Shown here piece after piece: positions 48,389 to 57,612 of a stretch of DNA of 64,000 bases (positions are counted from its first letter, which is position 1; the number at the start of each line of letters is the position of its first letter). A program made the position numbers and the translations under genes. Below the pieces are notes generated by a model, which saw only the letters and a list, made by a program, of their open reading frames with translations, was not told where the DNA came from and made no database searches. This DNA is from UMGS1889 sp900556055 (GTDB lineage Bacteria > Bacillota > Clostridia > Oscillospirales > Ruminococcaceae), in assembly GCA_902463265.1 (NCBI GenBank), contig CABQEV010000002.1:196509-260508 (forward strand). The letters run 5' to 3'.

Positions 48389-49090
48389 ATGGCGGACAGC
48401 ACGGATAATCCCCATGAGGGACACAGATACAGAATGAAGCAGCAGTTTATCGAAAACGGATATAATTTCGATAATTTCCGCACACATCAGATACTTGAAT
48501 TTTTCCTGTTTTATGCATGTCCCAGGAAAGATACCAATGAACTTGCACACAGCCTTATGAACCGTTTCGGGACGCTTTCGGGAGTGTTTTCCGCAAGTGC
48601 CGAAGAGCTTATGTCGGTAAACGGCATATCCGAGCATACGGCGATAATGCTGAAATCAATTCCGCAGCTGATGAAGCTTTACAGCAGGGAGTCAATGAAG
48701 TCGGACAGCTTTGATTCACCGGATAAGCTGATACATCTGTTTGAACATTCATTTGACGGAACTTCCGATGAGGAATTTCATGCGGCATGCTTCGACAATC
48801 AGCTGAGAATGATATCAATGACTGTTATTTCAAGCGGCACGCCATCATCGTCTGCTGTTAATATGCGCAGATTATCGGAATTTATTCTCAAAAATAATTC
48901 CACAATGGCTGCCATAGCACATAACCACCCGAAGGGAACATCTGCGCCCTCTAAGGCTGACATAAGCACGACACGCATAATAAGCGGATTTCTCAAAAGC
49001 ATAGGAACTACACTTCTTGACCATATTATTGTCGGGGACGACGGCGTTTTTTCCATGAGAAAAAGCGGCACGATCGGAATTTTTGATTGA
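48389..49090 (+). CDS. radC: RadC-family JAMM-domain protein
   Basis: 233-aa protein with an N-terminal helix-hairpin-helix region (GTLSGVFSASAEELMSVNGISEHTA) and a C-terminal JAMM metalloprotease-like domain AHNHPKGTSAPSKADISTT, the RadC signature H-x-H...D. Despite the name, a direct DNA-repair role is not supported in characterised members. ATG 48389 has AAAGGAGCG upstream. Followed by uvrB 18 bp later. Confidence 0.88.
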   Translation: MADSTDNPHEGHRYRMKQQFIENGYNFDNFRTHQILEFFLFYACPRKDTNELAHSLMNRFGTLSGVFSASAEELMSVNGISEHTAIMLKSIPQLMKLYSRESMKSDSFDSPDKLIHLFEHSFDGTSDEEFHAACFDNQLRMISMTVISSGTPSSSAVNMRRLSEFILKNNSTMAAIAHNHPKGTSAPSKADISTTRIISGFLKSIGTTLLDHIIVGDDGVFSMRKSGTIGIFD

Positions 49091-49108
49091 TAATGAAAGT
49101 GAGATCAT

Positions 49109-51070
49109 ATGGATAAATTTGAACTTGTTTCACCCTACAAGCCCGCGGGCGATCAGCCGCAGGCGATAGATAAGCTCGTTGATGGTCTGAACAGCGGAAT
49201 GAAGGAGCAGACTCTGCTCGGCGTTACAGGCTCCGGCAAGACGTTTACGATGGCAAATGTCATTGCAAGAGTGAACCGCCCGACGCTTGTTCTTGCACAC
49301 AACAAAATACTTGCGGCACAGCTCTGCTCGGAATTCAAGGAGTTTTTTCCGCATAATGCCGTTGAATATTTTGTCAGCTATTACGATTATTATCAGCCTG
49401 AGGCTTATATCCCATCGACAGACAGCTATATTGAAAAGGACTCGGCTATAAATGATGAAATAGACAAGCTGCGTCACTCTGCGACCTGCGCTCTTGCCGA
49501 AAGACGCGATGTTATCATAGTTGCCAGCGTTTCCTGCATATATTCGCTCGGAAGCCCCGACGAATACCGTACAAATGTTGTTTCACTCAGAAAGGGCATG
49601 GAGATATCCCGAGAAGAGCTGCTCGGAAAGCTCGTTGCTATCCAGTACGAAAGAAATGACATCAATTTTATCAGAAACAAATTCCGTGTAAGGGGAGATG
49701 TTGTCGAGATATTCCCCGCAGGCTCGACTGACACGGCTATCAGGGTGGAATTTTTCGGAGATGAGATCGACCGCATAACAGAGTTTGAAACGGTCACGGG
49801 AAATTCGGTATCACAGCTTTCACATGTCATGATCTATCCCGCATCGCATTATGTTGTATCCAAAGCGAAGATGCATGAGGCTATTGAGGATATAGAAGCT
49901 GAGCTGGACGAAAGAGTGAAATATTTCACCGATAATCAGATGCTTATCGAAGCACAGCGCATAAAGCAGCGGACGCTTTACGACATCGAAATGCTTGAAG
50001 AGATAGGCTTCTGCAAGGGCATCGAAAACTATTCGAGAGTGCTTGCACGCCGTCCCGCAGGAAGCATGCCGTATACGCTGCTGGATCATTTTCCGAAGGA
50101 CTGGCTGCTTTTTGTGGACGAGAGCCATGTTTCGCTGCCGCAGGTAAGAGGAATGTATGCAGGCGACAGGGGACGCAAGCAGGTGCTTGTGGATTACGGC
50201 TTCCGTCTGCCTTCAGCATTCGATAACAGACCTCTCAATTTCGATGAATTTTACAGCCACATAAATCAGGCGATATTCGTTTCCGCAACTCCCGGAGATA
50301 TCGAAAAGGAAAAGTCACAGCAGATCGTTGAGCAGGTGATACGTCCTACGGGACTTGTCGATCCCGAGATCATCGTTAAGCCTGTTGAGGGACAGATCGA
50401 GGATCTGCTTTCTGAAATAAATATCCGTGCGGCAAAGGACGAAAGAGTTCTTGTCACAACGCTTACAAAGAAGATGGCGGAGGATCTCACGGAATATCTC
50501 AGAAAGATGGGCGTAAGGGTGCGCTATATGCATCATGATATCGACACTATTGAGAGAATGGAGATAATCAAGGATCTCAGAATGGGCGAATTCGATGTGC
50601 TTGTCGGAATAAATCTGCTGAGAGAGGGACTGGATATTCCGGAGGTATCACTTGTTGCTATACTCGATGCTGATAAGGAGGGCTTCCTGCGTTCTGCGTC
50701 CTCGCTTATACAGACGATAGGCCGTGCCGCGCGAAATTCCGAGGGCAAGGTAATAATGTATGCCGACAGCGTTACACGTTCGATGGAATATGCGATAAAC
50801 GAAACAGAACGCCGAAGGAAACTCCAGCTTGCTTTCAACGAGGAGCATGGCATCGTCCCCAAGACAATCAAAAAGGATATCAGAGATGTACTCGAGATAT
50901 CTTCAAAGGAAACTGTCGCAAAGGAAACAAAGCCCGCAAAGAAGCTTACAAAGGACGAAAAGGCGGCGCTTATCGAGAAGCTGAAAAAGGAAATGAAGGA
51001 GGCGGCAAAGCTGCTTGAATTCGAGCATGCCGCATTCCTGAGAGATAAGATAAAGGAGCTTTCCGAGTGA
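49109..51070 (+). CDS. uvrB: UvrABC excinuclease subunit B
   Basis: 653-aa helicase-like subunit of nucleotide-excision repair. Walker A GVTGSGKTFT, beta-hairpin region YYDYYQPEAYIPSTDSYIEKDSAIN, DESHV, motif V/VI VGINLLREGLDIPEVSLVAILDADKEGFLR and IGRAARN, and the C-terminal UVR domain LIEKLKKEMKEAAKLLEFEHAAFLRD are all complete. The product opens the DNA with UvrA; the uvrA gene is elsewhere (window start). Overlaps the next gene by 4 bp. Confidence 0.98.
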   Translation: MDKFELVSPYKPAGDQPQAIDKLVDGLNSGMKEQTLLGVTGSGKTFTMANVIARVNRPTLVLAHNKILAAQLCSEFKEFFPHNAVEYFVSYYDYYQPEAYIPSTDSYIEKDSAINDEIDKLRHSATCALAERRDVIIVASVSCIYSLGSPDEYRTNVVSLRKGMEISREELLGKLVAIQYERNDINFIRNKFRVRGDVVEIFPAGSTDTAIRVEFFGDEIDRITEFETVTGNSVSQLSHVMIYPASHYVVSKAKMHEAIEDIEAELDERVKYFTDNQMLIEAQRIKQRTLYDIEMLEEIGFCKGIENYSRVLARRPAGSMPYTLLDHFPKDWLLFVDESHVSLPQVRGMYAGDRGRKQVLVDYGFRLPSAFDNRPLNFDEFYSHINQAIFVSATPGDIEKEKSQQIVEQVIRPTGLVDPEIIVKPVEGQIEDLLSEINIRAAKDERVLVTTLTKKMAEDLTEYLRKMGVRVRYMHHDIDTIERMEIIKDLRMGEFDVLVGINLLREGLDIPEVSLVAILDADKEGFLRSASSLIQTIGRAARNSEGKVIMYADSVTRSMEYAINETERRRKLQLAFNEEHGIVPKTIKKDIRDVLEISSKETVAKETKPAKKLTKDEKAALIEKLKKEMKEAAKLLEFEHAAFLRDKIKELSE

Positions 51071-52023
51071 GAAAATTCGTTATAAATAAAAATGATGCAG
51101 GTCAGAGGGTTGATAAATTTATCACAAAAGCCGTCCCCGACCTGCCGCAGAGCATGATGTACAAATCCATCAGAAACAAGAATATCAAGCTCAACCGCAA
51201 ACGCTGCGAAATATCCACAAGACTCTGCGAGGGGGATATCCTCGAGCTTTATATCAAGGACGAGTTTTTCTCCGACGCTCCCGCAGAGCATGATTTTCTT
51301 TCAGCACCTGCCGATATCGACGTTGTTTTTGAAGATGAGAATATCATGCTGATAAACAAAAAGGTCGGTCTTGTCGTTCATGAGGATGATACAAATACCC
51401 GTGACACGCTGATAAACAGGATCAGGCATTATCTTTATGATAACGGCGAATATGATCCCGATGATGAGAATTCATTTGCGCCGTCCCTCTGCAACAGGAT
51501 AGACAGAAACACGAGCGGCATCGTCATCGCCGCAAAAAATGCCGAAGCACTGAGAATATTAAATGAGAAAATAAAGAACCGTGAGCTTGAAAAGCGGTAT
51601 CTTTGCATAACTGTCGGAGTGCCGCCGAAAAAGCACGACACAATGACGGCATATCTCAGAAAGAACAGTACAGACAACATGGTGAGGATATCCGACAAGC
51701 GTCTGCCCGACTATCTTACCGCAGTTACGGAATATACCGTGCTGAGGACAAAAGGTCAGCTTGCGCTGCTGGAAGTGCTTCTTCACACGGGCCGCACGCA
51801 TCAGATAAGAGCGCACATGGCACACATTGGCTGCCCTCTTCTCGGCGACGGAAAGTACGGCATAAACTCTGTCAACCGTGAATATAAATTGAAAACACAG
51901 GCACTTTGCTCGTACAAGCTGAAATTCGCATTTACATCGGACGGGGGAGTGCTTGAATATCTGAACGGCAGAGATTTTCAGATAAATGATGTATGGTTTG
52001 TTGATAAATTCTTTTGTAAATAA
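51067..52023 (+). CDS. RluA-family pseudouridine synthase
   Basis: 318-aa rRNA pseudouridine synthase: an N-terminal S4 RNA-binding domain (residues about 10-75, GQRVDKFITKAVPDLPQ), then the catalytic core with NRIDRNTSGIVI, a variant of the H-R-L-D-x2-T-S-G motif in which the catalytic aspartate is kept, and RTHQIRAHMAHIGCPLLGDGKYG. GTG start 51067 overlaps the uvrB stop (GTGA). Closest to the RluA/C/D group; the target uridine cannot be read. Confidence 0.9.
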   Translation: MRKFVINKNDAGQRVDKFITKAVPDLPQSMMYKSIRNKNIKLNRKRCEISTRLCEGDILELYIKDEFFSDAPAEHDFLSAPADIDVVFEDENIMLINKKVGLVVHEDDTNTRDTLINRIRHYLYDNGEYDPDDENSFAPSLCNRIDRNTSGIVIAAKNAEALRILNEKIKNRELEKRYLCITVGVPPKKHDTMTAYLRKNSTDNMVRISDKRLPDYLTAVTEYTVLRTKGQLALLEVLLHTGRTHQIRAHMAHIGCPLLGDGKYGINSVNREYKLKTQALCSYKLKFAFTSDGGVLEYLNGRDFQINDVWFVDKFFCK

Positions 52024-52083
52024 AAAATATTGCCGAATATTCCATTTAAAATGCGAAAATCGTGCAAAATGTCGAAAAAGCTC

Positions 52084-52113
52084 TTGATTTTATGATGAAC
52101 TTTGTGCTATAAT
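52084..52113 (+). promoter_or_regulatory. Promoter of the PHP gene
   Basis: TTGATT (52084-52089), 18-bp spacer, TATAAT (52108-52113). Confidence 0.65.
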
Positions 52114-52181
52114 CAAATCATATAGCATTTGCAAAGCGGTTTTCCGCTGCATCTGTATTCCGCAACATGGAGGTAATTCAT

Positions 52182-53024
52182 ATGGTAGGCGACCTGCATT
52201 GTCATACTAAGCTTTCTGACGGTTCTCTCGGCATCGAGGATATCGTTGTTCAGGCTAAACGAACCGGAATTGATTTCATTTCGATAACAGACCACGATAC
52301 GATGGCTTCTTTTTCAAGGGCTGCCGTTCTGGGCGAACGCTACGGCGTGCGTATGCTTCCGGGAGTTGAGCTTTCCGCATGGGATAAACAGAGGGGAAGA
52401 AAGGTACATATCCTCTGCTATGCGCCGCAGAAGCCCGACAGACTTGAAGGTCTTTGCATAAAGTGCTGCGAAATAAGAAAGCAGTGCGCAAAGGAAATGG
52501 TCGAAAAGGTCATGAAGCTTTACCCAATTACCCCCGAAAGCGTAATGAAATATGCAACGGGAAGCAAGAGTATCTTCAAGCAGCATATTCTTCATGCGCT
52601 TATTGATTACGGATACACAACGGAATTTTACGGCGAGCTTAACGACGAGCTTTTCAACATGAAAACAGGAACGTGTCTTGTTGAAAGAGAATATCCCGAT
52701 GTTAATTTCGTTCTCGACCTTATCCATTCATCACGGGGAATCGCAGTTATGGCGCATCCTGTGCTGTATGATTCATTCGAGCTTATGGACGAGCTGGCTG
52801 CAAAAGGCAAGCTTGACGGTGTTGAGGCGTATCACTATACCGCTGATGAAAATGCAAGAAAGCAGATCCTTGAAACCGCATCAAAGTATGATCTTATTGT
52901 TACCGGCGGATCGGATTTCCATGGATTATACAATGCTCAGCCTACACACATAGGCAGCGAAATTACCGATAAGGAAAATATCGACAGGATCTACAAGCTT
53001 ATAAAACAGAATAAAAATTCATGA
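52182..53024 (+). CDS. PHP-domain metallophosphoesterase
   Basis: 280-aa PHP-domain protein. Metal motifs DLHCHTKLSDG, ITDHDT, VELSAWDKQRG, MAHPVLYD and GGSDFHG are all present, so it is probably an active phosphoesterase of the YciV/RnmA type (3',5'-nucleotide or oligoribonuclease activity) rather than histidinol phosphatase. ATG 52182 has GGAGGT 7 nt upstream; the earlier ATG overlaps this SD. Confidence 0.85.
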   Translation: MVGDLHCHTKLSDGSLGIEDIVVQAKRTGIDFISITDHDTMASFSRAAVLGERYGVRMLPGVELSAWDKQRGRKVHILCYAPQKPDRLEGLCIKCCEIRKQCAKEMVEKVMKLYPITPESVMKYATGSKSIFKQHILHALIDYGYTTEFYGELNDELFNMKTGTCLVEREYPDVNFVLDLIHSSRGIAVMAHPVLYDSFELMDELAAKGKLDGVEAYHYTADENARKQILETASKYDLIVTGGSDFHGLYNAQPTHIGSEITDKENIDRIYKLIKQNKNS

Positions 53025-53028
53025 GATA

Positions 53029-53051
53029 TGCCGGGGCATGATGTCCCGGCA
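53029..53051 (+). terminator. Hairpin after the PHP gene
   Basis: TGCCGGG/CCCGGCA stem with a 9-nt loop, without a long T-run. May be a weak terminator or a processing site. Confidence 0.5.
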
Positions 53052-53085
53052 ATTCTTCAGTGAAAAATTGAAAGGATGAAAAGAA

Positions 53086-53328
53086 ATGACTATCGATTAC
53101 ACACCGAGAGGAGTCTGTTCCAGACAGATAACAATCACCGTTGACAACGGCATCGTTGAGGACGTAAAGTTCACAGGCGGCTGCAACGGCAATACACAGG
53201 GCATCTCAATGCTCGTAAAGGGCATGAGAGTTGATGATGTTATCCAGAGACTTGAAAACATCAACTGCGGAGGAAGGGGAACTTCATGTCCCGATCAGCT
53301 TGCAAAGGCACTGAAGACGATCCGGTAA
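53086..53328 (+). CDS. TSCPD-domain protein
   Basis: 80-aa protein of the TSCPD family, best known as a C-terminal domain of some ribonucleotide reductases. Visible: TPRGVCSRQITITVDNGIVEDVKFTGGCNGNTQGISMLVKGM and CGGRGTSCPDQLAKAL, with the T-S-C-P-D signature. The conserved cysteines suggest a metal or cluster site. Function not known for the stand-alone form. SD AAAGGAT lies 8 nt upstream. Confidence 0.85.
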   Translation: MTIDYTPRGVCSRQITITVDNGIVEDVKFTGGCNGNTQGISMLVKGMRVDDVIQRLENINCGGRGTSCPDQLAKALKTIR

Positions 53329-53330
53329 GA

Positions 53331-54095
53331 ATGAGCGCTCTCAGAATTTGCTTTATTGTGTTCTTTTCGCTGTGTCTGCTGGCTTTTGCCGCACCTGTTT
53401 TTACGGGACGGATAATCAATGCGGGCAATATTGCAGGCTTTGCCGCATCGCTGATATTTCTTGCATGTGCTGTGTTCTCGAGCCGTTTCTTCGGATTTGT
53501 CGGAAAGCTTTGGGGGACATCGGGCGGAAGGATCTTTGTGATGTTTATCTCATTGGTCGTTGCGGTGCTGCTTCTGACGGCTGCTGTCATTTCGGGATTT
53601 ATGATCGCTGCAATGAACGACAGACCGCAGGGCGGGGAAACTGCTATCGTCCTCGGCTGCAAAGTCAGAGGGGAAAATCCAAGCAGAATGCTGAGAGCAC
53701 GCCTTGATGCAGCATATGACTATCTCACCGAATATCCCGATGCATTATGCATAGTATCGGGCGGGCAGGGCAGCGATGAGGAATATGCCGAAGCGTTCGT
53801 CATGAAAAAATATCTCGTGAACAGAGGGATAGACCCCGACAGGATCTTTGAGGAAAGCAGGTCGGAAAGCACAGCTGAAAATCTTCGCTTTTCCATGAAG
53901 ATCATGGAGGACAGCGGTATATCGGGAGATGCTGTGATAATCACGGACGGATTTCATCAGCTGAGAGCGAAAATGATCGCCGCAAAGCTCGGCATGAACG
54001 TCAGCGCATGGTCTGCAAATACCGTTGTCTGGCTGCTGCCGACATATTGGGTGAGAGAATGGTTCGGAGTGCTTTATCAGGTCTTTCTGGGCTGA
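53331..54095 (+). CDS. YdcF/ElyC-type DUF218 membrane protein
   Basis: 254-aa protein with three N-terminal membrane helices and a DUF218 domain (ETAIVLGCKVRGENPSRMLRARLDAAYDYL, then VSGGQGSDEEYAEA, RGIDPDRIFEESRSESTAENLRFS, ITDGFHQLRA). Relatives act in envelope precursor handling (ElyC) or vancomycin sensitivity (SanA). The ATG at 53331 starts 2 bp after the TSCPD stop, with only a weak SD, so coupling is likely. Confidence 0.85.
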   Translation: MSALRICFIVFFSLCLLAFAAPVFTGRIINAGNIAGFAASLIFLACAVFSSRFFGFVGKLWGTSGGRIFVMFISLVVAVLLLTAAVISGFMIAAMNDRPQGGETAIVLGCKVRGENPSRMLRARLDAAYDYLTEYPDALCIVSGGQGSDEEYAEAFVMKKYLVNRGIDPDRIFEESRSESTAENLRFSMKIMEDSGISGDAVIITDGFHQLRAKMIAAKLGMNVSAWSANTVVWLLPTYWVREWFGVLYQVFLG

Positions 54096-54261
54096 TATAA
54101 CGCTGTCTGACGGTTATTTTTTCACGGTGATTGTGCAATTTATATATCAAAATGGTCTGCTTTGCAAATAAAAAAATTGTGATATATGAAGCAGTTTAAA
54201 GATTTAAATTGTGCAAAATGCCGAAATTTGTGATTGCCATGTAAAAAGTCATAAATAATCG

Positions 54262-54290
54262 TTGAATTTATCAGAGGCATCTGTTATAAT
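54262..54290 (+). promoter_or_regulatory. Upstream promoter of the pfl locus
   Basis: TTGAAT (54262-54267), 17 bp, TATAAT (54285-54290). Confidence 0.7.
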
Positions 54291-54325
54291 TAAATCGTCA
54301 AAATAGCTAAAAGCTCCGTTGTGTC

Positions 54326-54354
54326 TTGACATTTATATACTTTAGTGGTATACT
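54326..54354 (+). promoter_or_regulatory. Downstream promoter of the pfl locus
   Basis: TTGACA (54326-54331), 17 bp, TATACT (54349-54354). Two promoters in tandem with a 158-nt leader to the start codon. Confidence 0.8.
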
Positions 54355-54394
54355 TAATGACGGATACAAAAATATATATGAAGTATCATATTTT

Positions 54395-54480
54395 CGGGAC
54401 TTTGCATGCGGGCATCCGGCTTATCCGCCGTGTGCCAGGCGGGCGCCGTACCACGGTGTCTGCGCAAAAATATTGCAAAA
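54395..54480 (+). other. GC-rich, possibly structured pfl leader
   Basis: In the leader, the stretch GGACTTTGCATGCGGGCATCC to GGTGTCTGCGC is much more GC-rich than its surroundings, with several complementary pairs (CCGTG/CACGG, GGCA/TGCC). It could fold into a regulatory RNA. I do not match it to a known riboswitch. Confidence 0.35.
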
Positions 54481-54512
54481 GACGTAACATGTCTTTTGAA
54501 AGGAGTAGAAAT

Positions 54513-56615
54513 ATGACAAAGGAAAATTTTGAACAGTGGGAAGGCTTCGTACCCGGCAAGTGGACAAGTGAGATCGATGTAAGAGATTTCATTCAGAAGA
54601 ACTACACTCCCTATGACGGCGACGAGAGCTTCCTCGCAGACGCAACCGATGCTACCAAGACACTTTGGAACGAGGTTATGGATCTTGCTAAGAAGGAAAG
54701 AGAAGCAGGCGGCGTACTCGATATGGATACAAAGGTTGTTTCCTCTCTCGTTTCTCACGGTGCAGGATACATAGACCAGCCCCTTGAAAAGATTGTCGGA
54801 CTTCAGACAGATAAGCCCTTCAAGAGAGCTCTTATGCCTTACGGCGGTCTGAGAATGGCTGAAAAGGCTTGCTCCGACAACGGATATACCATTGATCCTG
54901 AGATCAAGCACATTTTCACAGAATACAGAAAGACTCACAATGCAGGCGTTTTTGACTGCTACACACCTGAGATGCGTGCTGCAAGAACAAACCACATCGT
55001 AACAGGTCTTCCTGATGCTTACGGAAGAGGCCGTATCATCGGCGACTACAGACGTGTTGCTCTGTACGGCGTTGATAAGCTTATCGAAGACAAGCAGGAG
55101 CAGAAGGCATTCTATACATGCCCTATGACCGATGACAAGATCCGTGCAAGAGAAGAGATCTCCGAGCAGATCAGAGCTCTTGAGAACCTCAAGAAGATGG
55201 CTGAGATCTACGGCTGCGATATCTCCAAGCCTGCTAAGACAGCTAAGGAAGCTGTTCAGGCTGTATACTTCGGCTACCTCGGTGCTGTAAAGGATCAGAA
55301 CGGTGCTGCTATGTCCCTCGGACGTACATCCACATTCCTTGATATCTACTTTGAAAGAGATCTGAAGGCAGGTACTCTTACAGAAGTTGAAGCACAGGAG
55401 ATCATCGACCACTTCATCATGAAGCTCCGTCTTGTTCGTTTTGCAAGAACTCCTGAGTATAACTCCCTGTTCTCCGGCGACCCCCAGTGGGTTACAGAGT
55501 CTCTCGGCGGTATCGGAATCGACGGCAGACACATGGTTACAAAGAACAGCTTCCGTTACCTCCACACACTGGAGAACCTCGGCACTGCTCCGGAGCCTAA
55601 CCTGACTGTTCTCTGGTCCACAAGACTTCCTGTTGCTTGGAAGAAGTACTGCGCTAAGATCTCCATCATTTCTTCTTCTATCCAGTACGAGAATGATGAT
55701 GTTATGAGAGTAACACACGGCGATGATTATGCTATCGCTTGCTGCGTATCTTCCATGAGAGTCGGCAAGGAAATGCAGTTCTTCGGTGCTCGTGCTAACC
55801 TGGCTAAGTGCCTCCTCTACGCTATAAACGGCGGTGTTGATGAGATCACAGGTGTTCAGGTAGGTGCTAAGTACCGTCCTATCACTTCCGAGTACCTTGA
55901 TTACAACGAGGTTATGGAGAAGTATGATGACATGATGACATGGCTCGCTGAGCTCTATGTTAATACACTGAATATCATCCACTACATGCATGATAAGTAC
56001 TGCTACGAGAGCCTCCAGATGGCTCTGCACGACAGAGATGTAAAGAGATACTTCGCAACAGGTATCGCTGGTCTGTCTGTAGTTGCTGACTCCCTCAGTG
56101 CTATCAAGTATGGCAAGGTTAAGGTTATCCGTAAGGATATCGAAGTTAAGAATAAGAAGGGCGAGGTTCTTTCCGTTGCTAAGGACGTTGCAGTTGATTA
56201 CGTAACAGAGGGTGATTTCCCGAAGTACGGCAACAACGATGACCGTGTTGACGAGATCGCAGTTGATATCGTTAAGAGATTCATGAACAAGGTTCGTCAG
56301 CAGCACTGCTACAGAGGCGGTGTTCCTACAACTTCCATCCTTACTATCACATCCAACGTTGTTTATGGTAAGAATACAGGTTCTACACCTGACGGACGTA
56401 AGATCGGTGTGCCTCTGGCTCCCGGTGCTAATCCTATGCACGGACGTGATACACACGGTGCATCTTCGTCACTGTCTTCCGTTTCCAAGCTTCCTTTCAC
56501 AGAGGCTCAGGACGGTATCTCCAATACCTTCTCCATCATTCCTGATGCTCTCGGTAAGGATGACAAGGTATTCATGGGCGATCTCGATATCGACGCTCTT
56601 GCAACATATCACTAA
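54513..56615 (+). CDS. pflB: Pyruvate formate-lyase, core without glycyl-radical domain
   Basis: 700-aa PFL core: converts pyruvate and CoA to acetyl-CoA and formate. The active-site pair Cys410-Cys411 lies in DDYAIACCVSSM, followed by MQFFGARANLAKCLLYAINGGVDE, as in E. coli PflB. But the protein stops after FSIIPDALGKDDKVFMGDLDIDALATYH, before the C-terminal glycyl-radical segment that a normal 750-760-aa PFL has. That segment is encoded by the next gene. ATG 54513 has AAAGGAG upstream; the longer frame lies within the leader. Codon use is that of a very highly expressed gene. Confidence 0.95.
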   Translation: MTKENFEQWEGFVPGKWTSEIDVRDFIQKNYTPYDGDESFLADATDATKTLWNEVMDLAKKEREAGGVLDMDTKVVSSLVSHGAGYIDQPLEKIVGLQTDKPFKRALMPYGGLRMAEKACSDNGYTIDPEIKHIFTEYRKTHNAGVFDCYTPEMRAARTNHIVTGLPDAYGRGRIIGDYRRVALYGVDKLIEDKQEQKAFYTCPMTDDKIRAREEISEQIRALENLKKMAEIYGCDISKPAKTAKEAVQAVYFGYLGAVKDQNGAAMSLGRTSTFLDIYFERDLKAGTLTEVEAQEIIDHFIMKLRLVRFARTPEYNSLFSGDPQWVTESLGGIGIDGRHMVTKNSFRYLHTLENLGTAPEPNLTVLWSTRLPVAWKKYCAKISIISSSIQYENDDVMRVTHGDDYAIACCVSSMRVGKEMQFFGARANLAKCLLYAINGGVDEITGVQVGAKYRPITSEYLDYNEVMEKYDDMMTWLAELYVNTLNIIHYMHDKYCYESLQMALHDRDVKRYFATGIAGLSVVADSLSAIKYGKVKVIRKDIEVKNKKGEVLSVAKDVAVDYVTEGDFPKYGNNDDRVDEIAVDIVKRFMNKVRQQHCYRGGVPTTSILTITSNVVYGKNTGSTPDGRKIGVPLAPGANPMHGRDTHGASSSLSSVSKLPFTEAQDGISNTFSIIPDALGKDDKVFMGDLDIDALATYH

Positions 56616-56705
56616 TAAATTAAATCTCTGCTTCAATGTCGGACGCGGTATGTCTGCGTCCGATGAATGCAGATGTGTCTGAACTATAAATAGGAGGAAT
56701 CTACC

Positions 56706-56948
56706 ATGGCAGTAAATAATCAGCAGGTTGATAACCTGGTTGCTCTGCTCGATGGTTACGCTACAAAGGGCGGCCATCACCTTAATGTTAATGTATTCAC
56801 AAAAGATACACTTCTCGATGCTCAGAAGCACCCTGAGAACTATCCTCAGCTCACTATCCGTGTTTCCGGATACGCTGTAAACTTCATCAAGCTTACAAAA
56901 GAGCAGCAGGACGATGTTATCTCCAGAACATTCCACAATGCTCTGTAA
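56706..56948 (+). CDS. Separate glycyl-radical domain of pyruvate formate-lyase
   Basis: 80-aa protein equal to the missing C-terminus of the PFL above: VDNLVALLDGYATKGGHHLNVNV, then YPQLTIRVSGYAVNF with the radical glycine Gly55, then LTKEQQDDVISRTF. It has its own AUG and strong SD (AGGAGG, 7 nt) and lies 90 bp after the PFL stop, so this is a natural two-gene split, not a frameshift. The pair should assemble into one active enzyme after radical formation by an activating enzyme (not in this window). It resembles the stand-alone YfiD/GrcA spare part, which normally backs up an intact PFL. Confidence 0.93.
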   Translation: MAVNNQQVDNLVALLDGYATKGGHHLNVNVFTKDTLLDAQKHPENYPQLTIRVSGYAVNFIKLTKEQQDDVISRTFHNAL

Positions 56949-56951
56949 TTT

Positions 56952-57596
56952 ATGAGTAAAAAACAATTTGTATCGTATCTTTCTGATTCGATTCTTGCCG
57001 GACTGATGATCGGTGTCGGAGGGGCTGTCAGCCTTTCCTCCGACAACCGATACGTCGGTGCGGTTCTCTTTTCCCTGGGACTTCTGACAATAGTTCACTT
57101 CAAGCTGGGACTCTACACAGGCAAGGTCGGCAATATCGTCCGCAACGGAGCAAAATTCATTCCCGAGGTGCTTGTTACACTTCTCGGAAATGCGATCGGA
57201 ACGTTCATAGCTGCGATGCTGCTGAAAATGACCAGAATTGCGCCTGCGCTTGTCGAAAAAGTTTCTGCGACTGTCGAGACAAAGACTTCGGATTCTGTCC
57301 TGAGTATGTTTGTACTCGGCATTTTCTGCGGAATGCTTATGTTTATTGCAGTTGACGGATTCAGAAAGAACAGAGAAGTGTCGGACAGCACGGCGGGATA
57401 TATGTTTGTTGTTTTCCCCGTAGTTGTTTTTATAATCTGCGGATTTAACCACTGTATTGCGGATATGTTCTATATCTTTTTAAGCGGCGCTTACTCGGTG
57501 TCCTCGCTTATATATTTGGTGGTCGTTATTCTCGGAAATGCTGCGGGAGGAATGCTGATCCCTGCGGTTAAGCTTTTGTCTGAAAATAAGCTTTGA
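56952..57596 (+). CDS. Formate/nitrite transporter-family protein
   Basis: 214-aa membrane protein of the FNT (FocA) family, six helices, shorter than FocA (about 280). GLMIGVGGAVSL, LLGNAIGTFIAA, GFNHCIADMFYI and VVVILGNAAGGMLIPA follow the FNT pattern. It starts 3 bp after the glycyl-radical gene, so it is co-translated, consistent with formate export. Confidence 0.85.
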   Translation: MSKKQFVSYLSDSILAGLMIGVGGAVSLSSDNRYVGAVLFSLGLLTIVHFKLGLYTGKVGNIVRNGAKFIPEVLVTLLGNAIGTFIAAMLLKMTRIAPALVEKVSATVETKTSDSVLSMFVLGIFCGMLMFIAVDGFRKNREVSDSTAGYMFVVFPVVVFIICGFNHCIADMFYIFLSGAYSVSSLIYLVVVILGNAAGGMLIPAVKLLSENKL

Positions 57597-57612
57597 AATT
57601 AAGTCATATGGC

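Noticed and set aside
54395..54480. ZTP (pfl motif) riboswitch in the pfl leader
   Set aside because: The name pfl motif invites it, but I do not find the conserved ZTP riboswitch core in the right order on the + strand, so I only call it a possible structure.
54354..56456. A 700-codon open frame on the minus strand opposite pfl
   Set aside because: It is the antisense shadow of the highly biased pfl gene. Its translation is low-complexity and has no recognisable domain, and no SD or promoter is present on that strand.
56616..56705. A frameshift or sequencing error breaking one pfl gene into two
   Set aside because: The parts are separated by 90 bp with stop codons, the second has its own SD and start, and the first ends with a unique tail, so a single error cannot join them.
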